A stretch of DNA of 64,000 bases from Pseudanabaena mucicola FACHB-723 (GCF_014696385.1 NZ_JACJQB010000001.1:291797-355796), one strand, 5' to 3'; shown: positions 34,744-43,427, counted from the stretch's first letter. Numbers and translations are program-made. Notes: a model not told the origin generated them from the sequence alone.

Positions 34744-37263
34744 CTAGGGTTGACTGAGATAGCGTGGTAAATTCCGAACCAGTTTGCTCGATTGCAACAT
34801 CCGCAGCATGTAATAAGCAGAAGTTGGCAAAAATATCACCATTGACCAGCCAAACTGATCGGGAACTTCGATTTGAAAAAAGCGGGGGAATATTAGCATC
34901 ACTATTCCTAAAATACCGACGGATAGAATACCGAGTAGCGAGGCAGTCGGATTTTTAATGAGGGTGCGGAACTTCCATATGGAAATGCCAGTGATATTCC
35001 AAAATACAAATAGACAGAACAACATGCCAATCAAGGTGCTAACACATTGGGCTTGACCTCTAGCCATATCTTGAAAGGTCTCAGAACTAAGTATTGCTGA
35101 GCCAGTGACACTCTTGAGTAAAGCCCAACCGCTAATGTAGTAGGAGAAGACATAACCAATCGTCATGGCGATTGCTCCAAAAATTCCTGCAATGCAACTG
35201 TATCCCAAGACATCGCGAAGGAAGTTTTCTAGTCTCACTGGTTTTAGCCAACCAAAGGCAATCCAAATTGTAGGTAATCCTACTACTGCCATAGTCAAGA
35301 TCGTCATATGTCTTGGTTCAATCGGAAAAGGAAGCTGCACAAACCCTGCAAAGGAGATTGTCAGAATCACCATGATATTTTTGGTGAGATAAAGTAGCGC
35401 CGAAGAGAGAATCTTTTGTTTAATATCATCCCCTGCACTAAAGGCTTGGGGCAATGCTGATAGGTTGTTATCTAAAAGAACGATATCGGCAACATCCTTG
35501 CTGATTTGTGCGCCATCATTCATTGCGATCGCAAGTTGAGCTTCTTTAAAGGCAGGGACATCATTAACTCCATCGCCGACCATCCCCACATAGCCGCCTC
35601 GTTTCACCATTGCCGAAATCAAACGACGTTTCGTGTCGGGGGTGATTCTGCCAAAGACTGTGCCAGAAGAAGCTGCACGGCTAAAGGTGGGTGCATCCAT
35701 TTCATCTAGAGTCTTTTGCGTAAATACCGCATCATCGGGAACGGCTATCCCTGCTTGGCGGGCAATTGAAGCCACGGTTTCGACACTATCGCCTGAAATT
35801 ACCTTGAGGCGAATATTTTTATTTTGTAATTCGGAGATCGTTTCAATCACATCAGGACGGAGACTGTCTTCGAGTAAGACAATACCGCGAGCGCGCCGAT
35901 TGTTTGGCAACGCAGGGTTTTTTTCAGAAGTATCAAAACTATCTTCACTGCTGACAACGGCGATCGCCCTTAAACCTTGTCTACCATATTGCTTAGCTTG
36001 TTCCTGTGTCTCAGGACTGGTGAATAGAATTTCAGGCGCACCGATCATGATCGTTGTGCCGATATCAAGGCTAATCGCGCCCCATTTGCGACTAGAACTA
36101 AAGGGAACTTCGCTGACCAGTTGCGATTGCGATCGCGGTTTGTCAGTAAATGTCGCCATCGCCTTGGCACTACTATTTTGCGATCCCATCAAATTTGTAT
36201 AGAGGGCAATTAGCTCGCGCAGTGAATCCTCATCGGTATCACCCAGAGGCACGATCTCTTTGACCACCAGCTTGTTTTGAGTCAGCGTTCCTGTTTTATC
36301 AGTGCAGAGAATCCGCACACTATTCATCGAATCAACGGCATTAATTTTCTGAATTAACGTCCTGCGTTTACTGATTTCCACAGCCCCAATCGCAAAGGCA
36401 ACGCTAATCGAGAGAATTAAACCTGCTGGCACAAAACTATTGATAATGACCGAGGCATAGCGAATCGTATCCACCATCGATCGTCCTGAATTGAGGCTAG
36501 AGGCAACATGCAAAAATGCAGCCACAATCAGCACTAACACAAAAATTTCAACGAGAATATCAATCTTTTTCTGCAATGGCGTAAAGACGCGCTTATAAAC
36601 TCGCGAAGATTGCGATAACTTTACGGCATAGCTTTCATTGCCAATTTTATCGGCACTAAATATGCAGCTTCCTGCTAAACAAAAAGAACCTGATAGCACA
36701 ATATCGCCCTGTTGCTTAGCAACAGGATCGGATTCTCCTGTGAGCAGCGACTCATCCATTTCCACATTTTGTGAGATTAATACTGTGCCATCGACAGGAG
36801 CGCGATCGCCCGGATTTAGCTCGATTAGGTCATCGCGTACCACATCACCAACGGGAATTGCCTGTGATACTCCGTCGCGTCTCACCGTTACCTTCTGCAC
36901 TGATAACAACGCTAATTTATCCAGTGTCAGCTTGGCTTGAATTTCCTGCACCACGCCCACAAGAATATTCATGAATACGGAAAATCCTGAAAATATGGCA
37001 TCAGTAATTTGTCCTAACGCCATCATCAGAATCAAGATCACGCCAAAGGTGACGTTAAATAAAGTAAAGACGTTTTCCTTGAAAATATCTTGATAGGTGC
37101 GGCTGGAACGCAACACAACTACATTGATATCGCCACTCCGTTTGCGATCTAATACTTCAGATTCGCTAAGTCCTGTAATGGGATCAGTGGGATCAGTCAC
37201 AGGAGGCTTGGTGTCATTGATTTCTCGATCTGGCTGATTTTCTGGTGATGTAGGTTGTGGCAT
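34744..37263 (-). CDS. HAD-type cation-transporting P-type ATPase
   Basis: Ion pump of 839 residues from the ATG at 37261-37263 (MPQPTSPENQP). An upstream in-frame ATG at 37389 would add 42 unrelated residues overlapping thiS on the other strand. Actuator loop LLTGESDPV; phosphorylated Asp in CTDKTGTLTQNK; hinge MVGDGVNDVPAFKEAQLAIA; about eight to ten membrane segments, the last six after residue ~590. There is no N-terminal metal-binding domain and no CPC motif, so it is not a Cu/Zn/Cd pump. The arrangement resembles bacterial P2-like ATPases of the CtpE/calcium type. Substrate unproven; Ca2+ or another light cation is a reasonable guess. Confidence 0.8.
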   Translation of the reverse strand: MPQPTSPENQPDREINDTKPPVTDPTDPITGLSESEVLDRKRSGDINVVVLRSSRTYQDIFKENVFTLFNVTFGVILILMMALGQITDAIFSGFSVFMNILVGVVQEIQAKLTLDKLALLSVQKVTVRRDGVSQAIPVGDVVRDDLIELNPGDRAPVDGTVLISQNVEMDESLLTGESDPVAKQQGDIVLSGSFCLAGSCIFSADKIGNESYAVKLSQSSRVYKRVFTPLQKKIDILVEIFVLVLIVAAFLHVASSLNSGRSMVDTIRYASVIINSFVPAGLILSISVAFAIGAVEISKRRTLIQKINAVDSMNSVRILCTDKTGTLTQNKLVVKEIVPLGDTDEDSLRELIALYTNLMGSQNSSAKAMATFTDKPRSQSQLVSEVPFSSSRKWGAISLDIGTTIMIGAPEILFTSPETQEQAKQYGRQGLRAIAVVSSEDSFDTSEKNPALPNNRRARGIVLLEDSLRPDVIETISELQNKNIRLKVISGDSVETVASIARQAGIAVPDDAVFTQKTLDEMDAPTFSRAASSGTVFGRITPDTKRRLISAMVKRGGYVGMVGDGVNDVPAFKEAQLAIAMNDGAQISKDVADIVLLDNNLSALPQAFSAGDDIKQKILSSALLYLTKNIMVILTISFAGFVQLPFPIEPRHMTILTMAVVGLPTIWIAFGWLKPVRLENFLRDVLGYSCIAGIFGAIAMTIGYVFSYYISGWALLKSVTGSAILSSETFQDMARGQAQCVSTLIGMLFCLFVFWNITGISIWKFRTLIKNPTASLLGILSVGILGIVMLIFPRFFQIEVPDQFGWSMVIFLPTSAYYMLRMLQSSKLVRNLPRYLSQP

Positions 37264-37317
37264 GGACACACAGGTATCATTTTTAGTAAGAAGTATAGCA
37301 ATCAAAAAAACAAAAAT

Positions 37318-37521
37318 ATGATTACCTTGAAAGTCAATGGGGACGAGCAGATCTGTAAGCCCAATCTCACTATGGTTGAATTGCTCCAATCTTTAGGACT
37401 CAATCCTCGCTTGGTGGCAGTCGAATATAACGGGGAGATTTTGCATCGTCAATTGTGGGAACAGACGATTATTCAAAATTTCGATCGCTTAGAAGTCGTC
37501 ACAATTGTCGGTGGTGGTTAA
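37318..37521 (+). CDS. thiS: Sulfur carrier protein ThiS
   Basis: Ubiquitin-like sulfur donor for the thiazole ring of thiamine. 67 residues from the ATG at 37318: ITLKVNGDEQ at the start, the central TMVELLQSLGLNPRLVAVEYNGE-type core, and the required C-terminal Gly-Gly, here VVTIVGGG with three glycines. The C-terminal carboxylate is activated by ThiF-type enzymes and then loaded with sulfur. No other thi gene is near and no TPP riboswitch is seen upstream. In some cyanobacteria thiS is instead fused to thiG. It diverges from the P-type ATPase. Confidence 0.9.
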   Translation: MITLKVNGDEQICKPNLTMVELLQSLGLNPRLVAVEYNGEILHRQLWEQTIIQNFDRLEVVTIVGGG

Positions 37522-37603
37522 ATGCCTTAGCAAATTAAGAGCGCTATAATTTGGTCAGTACATCTTTAAATTAACTAGCATCGCAGGCAAATTGGCATCG
37601 GCT

Positions 37604-38668
37604 ATGATCGCAACATCACAAATTCCCGCAACTGTGCTGACAGGCTTCCTCGGCGCAGGTAAAACCACACTTCTCAATCACATTCTTACGGCGGAACATG
37701 GCAAAAAAGTTGCCGTTATCGTCAATGAGTTTGGCGAAGTTGGTATTGATCAGCAATTGGTAATTGGTGCTGATGAAGAGATTTTTGAAATGAATAATGG
37801 TTGCATTTGCTGCACCGTGCGCGGCGATCTGATCCGAATTATTGGCAATTTGATGCGTCGCCGCAACAAGTTTGATCATTTACTGATCGAAACTACTGGC
37901 TTAGCCGATCCCGGCCCTGTGATTCAGACTTTCTTTATGGATGAAGATATTCATCGCCAAGTAGAGCTTGATGCGGTCGTTACTGTGGTTGATGCTAAGC
38001 ATGTGCAGCAGCACTGGGGCGATCGCGAAGTTCTCGAACAAATTGGTTTTGCCGATGTAATTTTGCTAAATAAAACTGACTTGGTGACTGAATCGGAATT
38101 AGAGGAACTAGAAGCTAAAATCAAGCATTTAAATATTTTGGCAAGGATCGAGCGAGTCCAATTGAATCAGACAAATACTGAGAATATCGAAGACAGTATT
38201 AACAAGGTTCTTAATGTTGGTGGCTTTGATCTCGAGCGTATTCTTGAGAAGAATCCAGAGTTTCTTGCTGCTCAAGTCAAAGAGGAACATAGTCATGTCC
38301 ATGATCACGAGCATGATCACGACCACGACCACCACGATCATGCTCACGAACATCATCACCATATCCATGATGAGGAAGTTGGCTCTGTCAGCATTTTGGA
38401 AGCAGGTGCAGTTAATCCTTATAAGTTTCAAGCATGGATTAGTGAGTTATTAAAAACCCAAGGTCAAGATATTTTCCGTTCTAAGGGAATCATTAATCTG
38501 TCTGGATCTGAGGAGCGTTTGGTATTTCAAGGTGTGCATATGCAGTTCGATGCCACTCGCGATCGTCCTTGGAAAGAAAATGAACTCCGCAAGAATCAAT
38601 TAGTCTTCATCGGCAGACATTTAGAAAGTGAGAAGCTCCGCGAAGGCTTTTTAGGTTGTTTGGTTTAA
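37604..38668 (+). CDS. CobW/COG0523 family GTP-dependent metallochaperone
   Basis: G3E GTPase that delivers metals, commonly Zn2+, to client proteins. 354 residues from the ATG at 37604 (a TTG four codons upstream is also in frame). P-loop GFLGAGKTTLLNH (residues 14-26), the metal-binding CxCC motif in NGCICCTVRGDL, the Walker B-like TTGLADPGPV, and the base-specificity motif LLNKTDLV. A long His/Asp stretch (about residues 229-252, pattern HDHEHDHDHDHHDHAHEHHHH) between the GTPase and C-terminal domains would bind several metal ions. The C-terminal CobW_C domain contains FRSKGIINLSG and VHMQFDATRDRPW. No Zur-like box was recognised upstream. Role inferred from the family. Confidence 0.88.
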   Translation: MIATSQIPATVLTGFLGAGKTTLLNHILTAEHGKKVAVIVNEFGEVGIDQQLVIGADEEIFEMNNGCICCTVRGDLIRIIGNLMRRRNKFDHLLIETTGLADPGPVIQTFFMDEDIHRQVELDAVVTVVDAKHVQQHWGDREVLEQIGFADVILLNKTDLVTESELEELEAKIKHLNILARIERVQLNQTNTENIEDSINKVLNVGGFDLERILEKNPEFLAAQVKEEHSHVHDHEHDHDHDHHDHAHEHHHHIHDEEVGSVSILEAGAVNPYKFQAWISELLKTQGQDIFRSKGIINLSGSEERLVFQGVHMQFDATRDRPWKENELRKNQLVFIGRHLESEKLREGFLGCLV

Positions 38669-38675
38669 GTAAATC

Positions 38676-38718
38676 TAAAAGCCTGTGCCGCCTGCTTAGC
38701 AGGCGGCACAGGCTTTTA
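38676..38718. terminator. Perfect 20-bp bidirectional terminator
   Basis: TAAAAGCCTGTGCCGCCTGC (38676-38695), loop TTA, complement 38699-38718. Between the convergent CobW and LpxB-related genes; the latter's stop codon lies in the right arm. Confidence 0.85.
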
Positions 38719-39927
38719 AAGCTTGTCGGCAATATATTTCGCAATCTTGGCGGAAGCCCCTGCCGTTCCCATGCGCTCGCGTCCATTCAGACGCACTTCT
38801 TGAAAATAGTCCGCATCTTGCAACAGTTTGGTGATCACTTCTGCGACTTGGGCAGGCTTATCGATTAAATTAATTGAACAACCCAACAAATCTGCTTGGT
38901 CTTCGGCGAATTGGCGTGTAAATTGTGGCCCATCACCTGCGATCGTAATCACAGGCTTACCTAAACCAACTAACTGCTCTGTGGCTGTCCCTGCCATTGC
39001 CAAACCTAAATGAGCTTGATGGAGGCAATCGCCAAAGCCATCCTGCAATAGAATTAGTCTTGCATTTTGTACTTTAAAAGTGGTTTCATCAATGCGAAGC
39101 CAGCCCTTTTGAATGATGCTTTGACCAATGACTTCCACATCTAAATCGGGGGCGATCGCGACTAAAAAATGCACACTATGGGGAATTGCCCTCGCCACAA
39201 CTTGAGCGCAGAGCATTAATGTCATCCAATTTTCGTAAGCTTCAGGGGCGCGGGAACCGGGGAGAATGGTGACCACCCATTCATCTTCGCCCACACCAAA
39301 ATCTAATCCTTTTGGTTCTAGACCATCCATCATCGGATTACCAAGATAGGTCGCAGACATTTTAAAATTTTGATTTAATACTTCTTCGGTCAGTAGATCC
39401 CTGACGAATACCGCTTTGCAGTAACTACTGCCCATTAGTGCGCGTTCCCATGGAAAGAAGATTGAGCCACCAAAGGGCTTTTTAATATGAGGTAAAGCAT
39501 TTTTGCGATCGCGCCAGTAATATTCTGATTTTGCTGTGGCGATAAAGGCATATTTGCAACCACCAAAACGGGTGGGCAACCATGCAAAGAGCAATGGCAC
39601 GATATCCCCTACTGCCAAAACTAAGCGTTTATCTTTGCGCTGCCCCCTTGACCAGTTCCACACAAAGCCCAGTTGTTTGCGCGTTAACCCCATCAGCCCA
39701 CTTTTGACATCCCGTGCTAGCTGTCGGCTATCCATCCGCACAAATCCCCCCGACGGCATTGCCTGTGTGTATTGATTTGCGATCGCAATATTAGCCTTAG
39801 CATAGGCATGTCCCACACCCACAAGGGGCAATGCAATTGTCGAGAATCCTAATTTTTCTAGTTCAACGCAGATACGGGCAGCAATGATATCTTCACCATG
39901 TCCGTTACTGATACATAAAATTTCCAC
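38716..39927 (-). CDS. Lipid-A-disaccharide synthase-related protein (TIGR03492-like)
   Basis: Glycosyltransferase-B fold protein of 403 residues related to LpxB, found in cyanobacteria and plants' plastid lineage. The start MEILCISNGHGEDIIAARI is the family hallmark. Later blocks include FVWNWSRGQRKD, SFMSATYLGNPMMDG-type (here FKMSATYLGNPMMDGLEP), VTILPGSRAPEAYENW (about 206-221) and LAMAGTATEQLVGLGKPVIT (about 318-337), the sugar-nucleotide end. It is not LpxB itself, and its substrate is unknown. Single gene; the start faces purH's 3' end. Confidence 0.85.
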   Translation of the reverse strand: MEILCISNGHGEDIIAARICVELEKLGFSTIALPLVGVGHAYAKANIAIANQYTQAMPSGGFVRMDSRQLARDVKSGLMGLTRKQLGFVWNWSRGQRKDKRLVLAVGDIVPLLFAWLPTRFGGCKYAFIATAKSEYYWRDRKNALPHIKKPFGGSIFFPWERALMGSSYCKAVFVRDLLTEEVLNQNFKMSATYLGNPMMDGLEPKGLDFGVGEDEWVVTILPGSRAPEAYENWMTLMLCAQVVARAIPHSVHFLVAIAPDLDVEVIGQSIIQKGWLRIDETTFKVQNARLILLQDGFGDCLHQAHLGLAMAGTATEQLVGLGKPVITIAGDGPQFTRQFAEDQADLLGCSINLIDKPAQVAEVITKLLQDADYFQEVRLNGRERMGTAGASAKIAKYIADKL

Positions 39928-40032
39928 TTTTTACCAAAAAACTTGAATCTAACTAATAGGGTTACTGTAACTTTAGTAGAGACTGCGACATTATGCCCGT
40001 TTCAACGGGAAACAAATTGTAGGTTGCGTAAG

Positions 40033-40071
40033 TAAAAGCAGAGCTTGTGATACTTACAAGCTCTGCTTTTA
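40033..40071 (-). terminator. Terminator of purH
   Basis: TAAAAGCAGAGCTTGT (40033-40048), loop GATACTT, ACAAGCTCTGCTTTTA (40056-40071). A perfect 16-bp stem right after the purH stop. Confidence 0.8.
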
Positions 40072-40075
40072 GAGA

Positions 40076-41632
40076 TTAATGCAAGAAGTGACGCACACCT
40101 GTGAAGATCATGACTAAGCCTAGTTCATCGGCGGCCTTGATCGAGTCAGCATCACGCATACTGCCCCCTGGTTGCACGATGGCAGTAATACCTGCGGCGG
40201 CGGCGGCGCGTACTGAGTCATCAAAGGGGAAAAATCCATCACTTGCTAGGAATGCCCCTTTGACCTTTTCCCCAGCCTGCTCAACGGCAATTTTGGCAGA
40301 ACCAATGCGATTGGTTTGACCTGCACCGATGCCGATGGTGGTGAGATCTTTGGTAATTGCGATCGCATTGGATTTGACATGGCGGCTAACTTTCCATGCA
40401 AAGACCAACTCTTGTAACTGCTCTGGGGTAGGTTGCTTTTGGGTAACCACTTGCCATGTGTCAGAATTGACTGCCTCATCGTCGGATTTCTGAACGAGGA
40501 TACCACCCGCAATCGTCTTCACTACTTCCGCCGAACCTTGGCGCAAATCGGGAAGAACCAAAATCCGTAGATTTTGTTTTTTACTGAACAGTTCTGCAAC
40601 ACTTGGCACACAGGCGGGGGCAACCACACATTCTAGGAAGGTCTTATTGAGAAGTTTGGCGGTCTGTTCGTCAATGGGGCGATTGAGGGCGACGATGCCA
40701 CCAAAGGCGGAAACGGAATCGGCGGCAAAGGCTTTTTGGTAAGCTTCGGCAATGGTCGGTGCGATCGCTACACCGCAGGGGTTATTGTGCTTGATGATTA
40801 CCGCGCAGGGCAGATCATCACTAAATTCGGCAATGATGCTACGGGCGGCTTCAAGATCGAGCAAGTTGTTAAAACTAAGTTCTTTGCCCTGTAGTTGTTG
40901 CGCGGCTGACCAACCCTTGGGAGTTGCGCCCACCTGATACCATGTGGCGGGTTGATGAGGGTTTTCGCCATAACGTAGCGGCTTAGGACTGTGGGAGAGC
41001 AGGGTGTAAGAGGAAGCGATTTGATTGTTTTCCTGCTCGCTGTTACTGCTAGCTTCTAGATATGTAGCAATGGCTTGGTCATAGGACTGGGTATGTTGGA
41101 AAGCAGCGATCGCCAATTTTTTGCGAAACTCTAGGGTTGTTTGTCCATTGTTTGCCTTTAGCTCTGCGAGTAGCTCTGGATATTGGCTAGGACTGGAGAG
41201 AATCGCGACATGCTCATAGTTTTTTGCGGAGGCACGAATCATTGCGGGGCCGCCAATATCAATATTTTCGATCGCATCTTCGAGGGTGACGTTGGGTTTA
41301 GCGATCGTTTGTGTAAATGGATAGAGGTTGACCACCACAATTTTGATGGGGCGAATTTCGTTAGCATCGAGATCCTGTTGATGCTCTGGAATCTCTAGTC
41401 TTGCCAAAATGCCGCCATGGATGCGCGGATGCAGAGTTTTAACCCTTCCACCTAAAATTTCGGGTGCGCCTGTGTATTCCGAAACCTTAGTAACTTCTAG
41501 CCCTGCTTCTTTGATTGCCTTGGCAGTGCCACCACTACTGATAATCTGAAAGTTGTAGGTGGTTGACAGTTCGCGGGCAAGGTCGAGTAGTCCTGTTTTG
41601 TCAGAAACACTCAAAAGGGCAAGGGGTTTCAT
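40076..41632 (-). CDS. purH: Bifunctional AICAR transformylase / IMP cyclohydrolase
   Basis: Carries out the last two steps of de novo purine synthesis: formylation of AICAR with 10-formyl-THF, then ring closure to IMP. 518 residues. N-terminal cyclohydrolase (MGS-like) domain: LLSVSDKTGLLDLARELS, IISSGGTAKAIKEAGLEV, KTLHPRIHGGILAR. The transformylase domain starts near residue 200: LRYGENPHQPATWY, then VIIKHNNPCGVAIAP with the catalytic Lys-His, SAFGGIVALNRP, and the end SDGFFPFDDSVRAAAAAGIT with GGSMRDADSIKAADELGLVM. All expected blocks are present. Single transcription unit. Confidence 0.97.
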   Translation of the reverse strand: MKPLALLSVSDKTGLLDLARELSTTYNFQIISSGGTAKAIKEAGLEVTKVSEYTGAPEILGGRVKTLHPRIHGGILARLEIPEHQQDLDANEIRPIKIVVVNLYPFTQTIAKPNVTLEDAIENIDIGGPAMIRASAKNYEHVAILSSPSQYPELLAELKANNGQTTLEFRKKLAIAAFQHTQSYDQAIATYLEASSNSEQENNQIASSYTLLSHSPKPLRYGENPHQPATWYQVGATPKGWSAAQQLQGKELSFNNLLDLEAARSIIAEFSDDLPCAVIIKHNNPCGVAIAPTIAEAYQKAFAADSVSAFGGIVALNRPIDEQTAKLLNKTFLECVVAPACVPSVAELFSKKQNLRILVLPDLRQGSAEVVKTIAGGILVQKSDDEAVNSDTWQVVTQKQPTPEQLQELVFAWKVSRHVKSNAIAITKDLTTIGIGAGQTNRIGSAKIAVEQAGEKVKGAFLASDGFFPFDDSVRAAAAAGITAIVQPGGSMRDADSIKAADELGLVMIFTGVRHFLH

Positions 41633-41694
41633 AGATTCAAATTGTTAAGTTTTCCGTTACATTTTATCGCAGTTTCTAATCTCCAATCACTTGC

Positions 41695-41810
41695 GATCGC
41701 AAATATCTTCACCCGCAAACTGCGATCAATTACCCACATCAAACAGCGATCGCACTCTCAACACCCAACACCCGATCGCCTATTCCCTAAAATCAGCCAG
41801 CGCCTCTTTA
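41695..41810. repeat. ~54-bp HIP1-bearing repeat, block 1
   Basis: ATCAAACAGCGATCGC begins at 41738, and a degenerate copy (ATCAGCCAG) begins at 41792, 54 bases later. Between them is the second half-unit CACCCGATCGCCTATTCCC. This block lies between purH and the MNT gene. Related blocks occur after the MNT/HEPN pair and after the RelB/RelE-like pair. Confidence 0.65.
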
Positions 41811-41866
41811 TATTAGTGATCGTAGATTAAAATAGTGATGATAATGTTTGCTTTAGCCTTAAATCT

Positions 41867-42202
41867 ATGCTTACAAATATTAAGAACAAGCAATTATTTG
41901 TTTTGTTGAATGAGCTAAAGTCTAGTCTAGTAGAACTTTATGGAGATAGATTATTTTCGGTGATTCTTTTTGGTTCTCATGCAAGAGGAGAGGCAACTCC
42001 TGAATCAGATATTGATGTGATGGTAGTCTTGGTAGACCCTGTGAACGCAGTCGCGGAGAGAGCGAAAATGTCTAGTCTTTTCTGGTATTTTTTGAGGCAA
42101 TATGATGAATTAATCTCAATTATCCCAATATCAAAATCTCGTTTTTTAGCAGGTGAAATTTCTTTTCTGAGAGTGGTTAAGCGTGAAGGTATTGAGGTAT
42201 GA
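41867..42202 (+). CDS. mntA: MNT-domain nucleotidyltransferase (antitoxin half of an MNT/HEPN pair)
   Basis: Minimal nucleotidyltransferase of 111 residues. The catalytic signature LFGSHARGEATPESDIDVMV spans residues 35-54 with G36-S37 and Asp 48/Asp 50. Proteins of this type work with HEPN ribonuclease-like toxins; several MNT antitoxins silence their partner by adding AMP to it. The stop overlaps the next start by ATGA (42199-42202), so the two are translated together. HIP1 sites are absent from the gene and the base composition is AT-rich, unlike purH. Bounded on both sides by the 54-bp repeat. Confidence 0.85.
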   Translation: MLTNIKNKQLFVLLNELKSSLVELYGDRLFSVILFGSHARGEATPESDIDVMVVLVDPVNAVAERAKMSSLFWYFLRQYDELISIIPISKSRFLAGEISFLRVVKREGIEV

Positions 42203-42570
42203 ATGAATTAGCAAAGTTCTTGCTATTATCCAATGACGATTTGGAAACTGCTCAATTATTATGCGATTGTGGGCGTTATCGTTCTGCTATATCGCGTGCT
42301 TACTATGCCATGTTTTATATGACTCAATATTTACTTCTCTCTGAAGGATTAGATACTTCTACTCACAAAGGAGTTCTCAAGATGCTTAGTCTCCATTTTG
42401 TGAAAACAGGGAAAATAAATCCAAGCATTGCAGACTTACTGAGGGAGGCTTTTGATGCTAGACAAACTTGTGATTATGAATCTGATATGGCTGAGGATGA
42501 AACGATGGCAAAAAATGCGATCGCAAACGCTCAGGCTTTTATTTCTGAAGTAAAAATGCTGCTTTCTTAG
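42199..42570 (+). CDS. hepT: HEPN-domain protein (toxin half of an MNT/HEPN pair)
   Basis: All-helical HEPN protein, 123 residues. The RSAISRAYYAMFYMTQYLL helix (about 28-46) is characteristic. The active-site region reads DARQTCDYE: R88 is followed by xxxDY rather than the RNxxxH of RNase-active members, the pattern of the HI0074-type HEPN branch whose catalytic mechanism is less certain. Translationally coupled to the MNT gene. HEPN/MNT pairs act as toxin-antitoxin modules and may contribute to phage defence or plasmid stability. Nothing is broken in the frame. Confidence 0.82.
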   Translation: MNELAKFLLLSNDDLETAQLLCDCGRYRSAISRAYYAMFYMTQYLLLSEGLDTSTHKGVLKMLSLHFVKTGKINPSIADLLREAFDARQTCDYESDMAEDETMAKNAIANAQAFISEVKMLLS

Positions 42571-42582
42571 AATTAATAATCG

Positions 42583-42690
42583 CCTATTCCCACATCAAAC
42601 GGCGATCGCAAATCTCACCACTCACAAACCCGATCGCATATTTCCCCATCAAACAGCGATCGCCATTTTCTCCACCTCAAACAGCGATTA
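42583..42690. repeat. ~54-bp HIP1-bearing repeat, block 2
   Basis: ATCAAACGGCGATCGC begins at 42594 and ATCAAACAGCGATCGC at 42648, exactly 54 bases apart. A half-unit TCAAACAGCGAT begins at 42677. The intervening half-unit is CACAAACCCGATCGCATA. Placed between the MNT/HEPN pair and the RelB/RelE-like pair. Confidence 0.75.
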
Positions 42691-42743
42691 TATTGACGAC
42701 TAAGTTAAAATTGTTTAAAACCAAGTAGTAGATCCTTAGTGCT

Positions 42744-42953
42744 ATGCAAATAAAAGAACTCACTACCGAACAGTTTCGTTTACTAGTTCGTGAAGTTGTA
42801 ATTGAAGTATTAGAAGAATATATCGATCTAGATGAAGGCAAGAAGTTGAAAATAGCAGTTGTGGAACGTTTATTACGACAGCAACAGCAACCAACTGTTA
42901 TCCCTGCGGCTCAAGCTATGCAATCATTGGGGCTTAATTGGGACGAGTTATAG
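42744..42953 (+). CDS. Antitoxin-like protein, partner of a RelE/ParE-type toxin
   Basis: 69 residues. The N-terminal helical region (LTTEQFRLLVREVVIEVLEE) resembles the dimerisation parts of small cyanobacterial antitoxins, and the C-terminal tail (PAAQAMQSLGLNWDEL) looks like the toxin-wrapping segment. No Arc/MetJ or HTH signature is obvious. The stop overlaps the predicted start of the RelE-like gene, the usual antitoxin-first order. A TTGACG hexamer at 42693 and TTAAAA at 42715 may form its promoter. Function is inferred from position and shape rather than from a strong motif. Confidence 0.65.
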   Translation: MQIKELTTEQFRLLVREVVIEVLEEYIDLDEGKKLKIAVVERLLRQQQQPTVIPAAQAMQSLGLNWDEL

Positions 42954-43203
42954 TATTGATTTTACTTCTGAGGCGATCGCTGATCTTGCGAAAATTGCCC
43001 GCACTAATCAAATACGGATAGCTCGTAAAATCAAGTGGCTAGGCGAGAATTTTGAACAAATTACACCTCTATCGCTTTCTGGCAATTTATCAAGCTTTTT
43101 TAAGCTGCGTGTTGGAGATTATCGAGTTATCTATGCGATCGCGCAATCACAAAAAAGTATCATTATCCATCAGGTCGGACATCGTAGCGAAATTTATGAT
43201 TAG
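42943..43203 (+). CDS. RelE/ParE family toxin, start codon unusual
   Basis: Small basic toxin of 86 residues. The RelE/ParE fold is seen in IDFTSEAIADLAKIA at the start, IARKIKWLGENFEQITPLSL in the helices, and the terminal beta-hairpins FFKLRVGDYRVIYAI and IIIHQVGHRSEIYD; R in LRVGDYR and the final H/R are usual mRNA-interferase positions. The natural start, overlapping the antitoxin stop, would be at 42943, but the codon there is ACG (ACG AGT TAT AG) rather than ATG. Upstream in-frame alternatives are ATT at 42937 or a TTG at 42859, far inside the antitoxin. GGGG at 42928 could serve as ribosome site. Either it starts at a non-standard codon or it is silenced. Confidence 0.7.
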   Translation, partial: TSYSIDFTSEAIADLAKIARTNQIRIARKIKWLGENFEQITPLSLSGNLSSFFKLRVGDYRVIYAIAQSQKSIIIHQVGHRSEIYD

Positions 43204-43212
43204 ATGAATAAT

Positions 43213-43350
43213 CGCAAATTCCCCACATCAAACAGCGATCGAACTCTCAACTCCACAAAACCCGATCGCCTATTCCCTCAAATCAAACAGCGATCGCCTT
43301 CTCATAACCCAAAACCTGATCACCTAAATCTCCACATCAAACAGCGATCT
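43213..43350. repeat. ~54-bp HIP1-bearing tandem repeat, block 3
   Basis: ATCAAACAGCGATC begins at 43227, 43282 and 43336 (spacings 55 and 54). Each is followed by a second half-unit (ACAAAACCCGATCGCCTA near 43254, CCAAAACCTGATCACCTA near 43308). About 2.5 units, the clearest array of the three. It separates the RelE-like gene from the three-gene cassette that follows. Confidence 0.8.
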
Positions 43351-43427
43351 TAAAATTCATAAAATTTGGCAGTCTAGAGAAAAATTTTTATCCTATAATT
43401 AGGAATATTTTACTTGCCAAAAAAAGT

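Noticed and set aside
37264..37317. Possible TPP riboswitch before thiS
   Set aside because: The leader is too short and lacks the CUGAGA/thi-box core.
42859..42942. Extending the RelE-like toxin to a TTG at 42859
   Set aside because: The added residues (WNVYYDSNSNQ...) are antisense-of-frame translation of the antitoxin gene and do not occur in RelE proteins.
41695..43350. Periodic 54-bp repeats taken as a possible CRISPR array
   Set aside because: The units lie in three separate intergenic blocks with genes between them, the 'spacers' are themselves repeated (CCCGATCGCC half-unit), and there are no cas genes.
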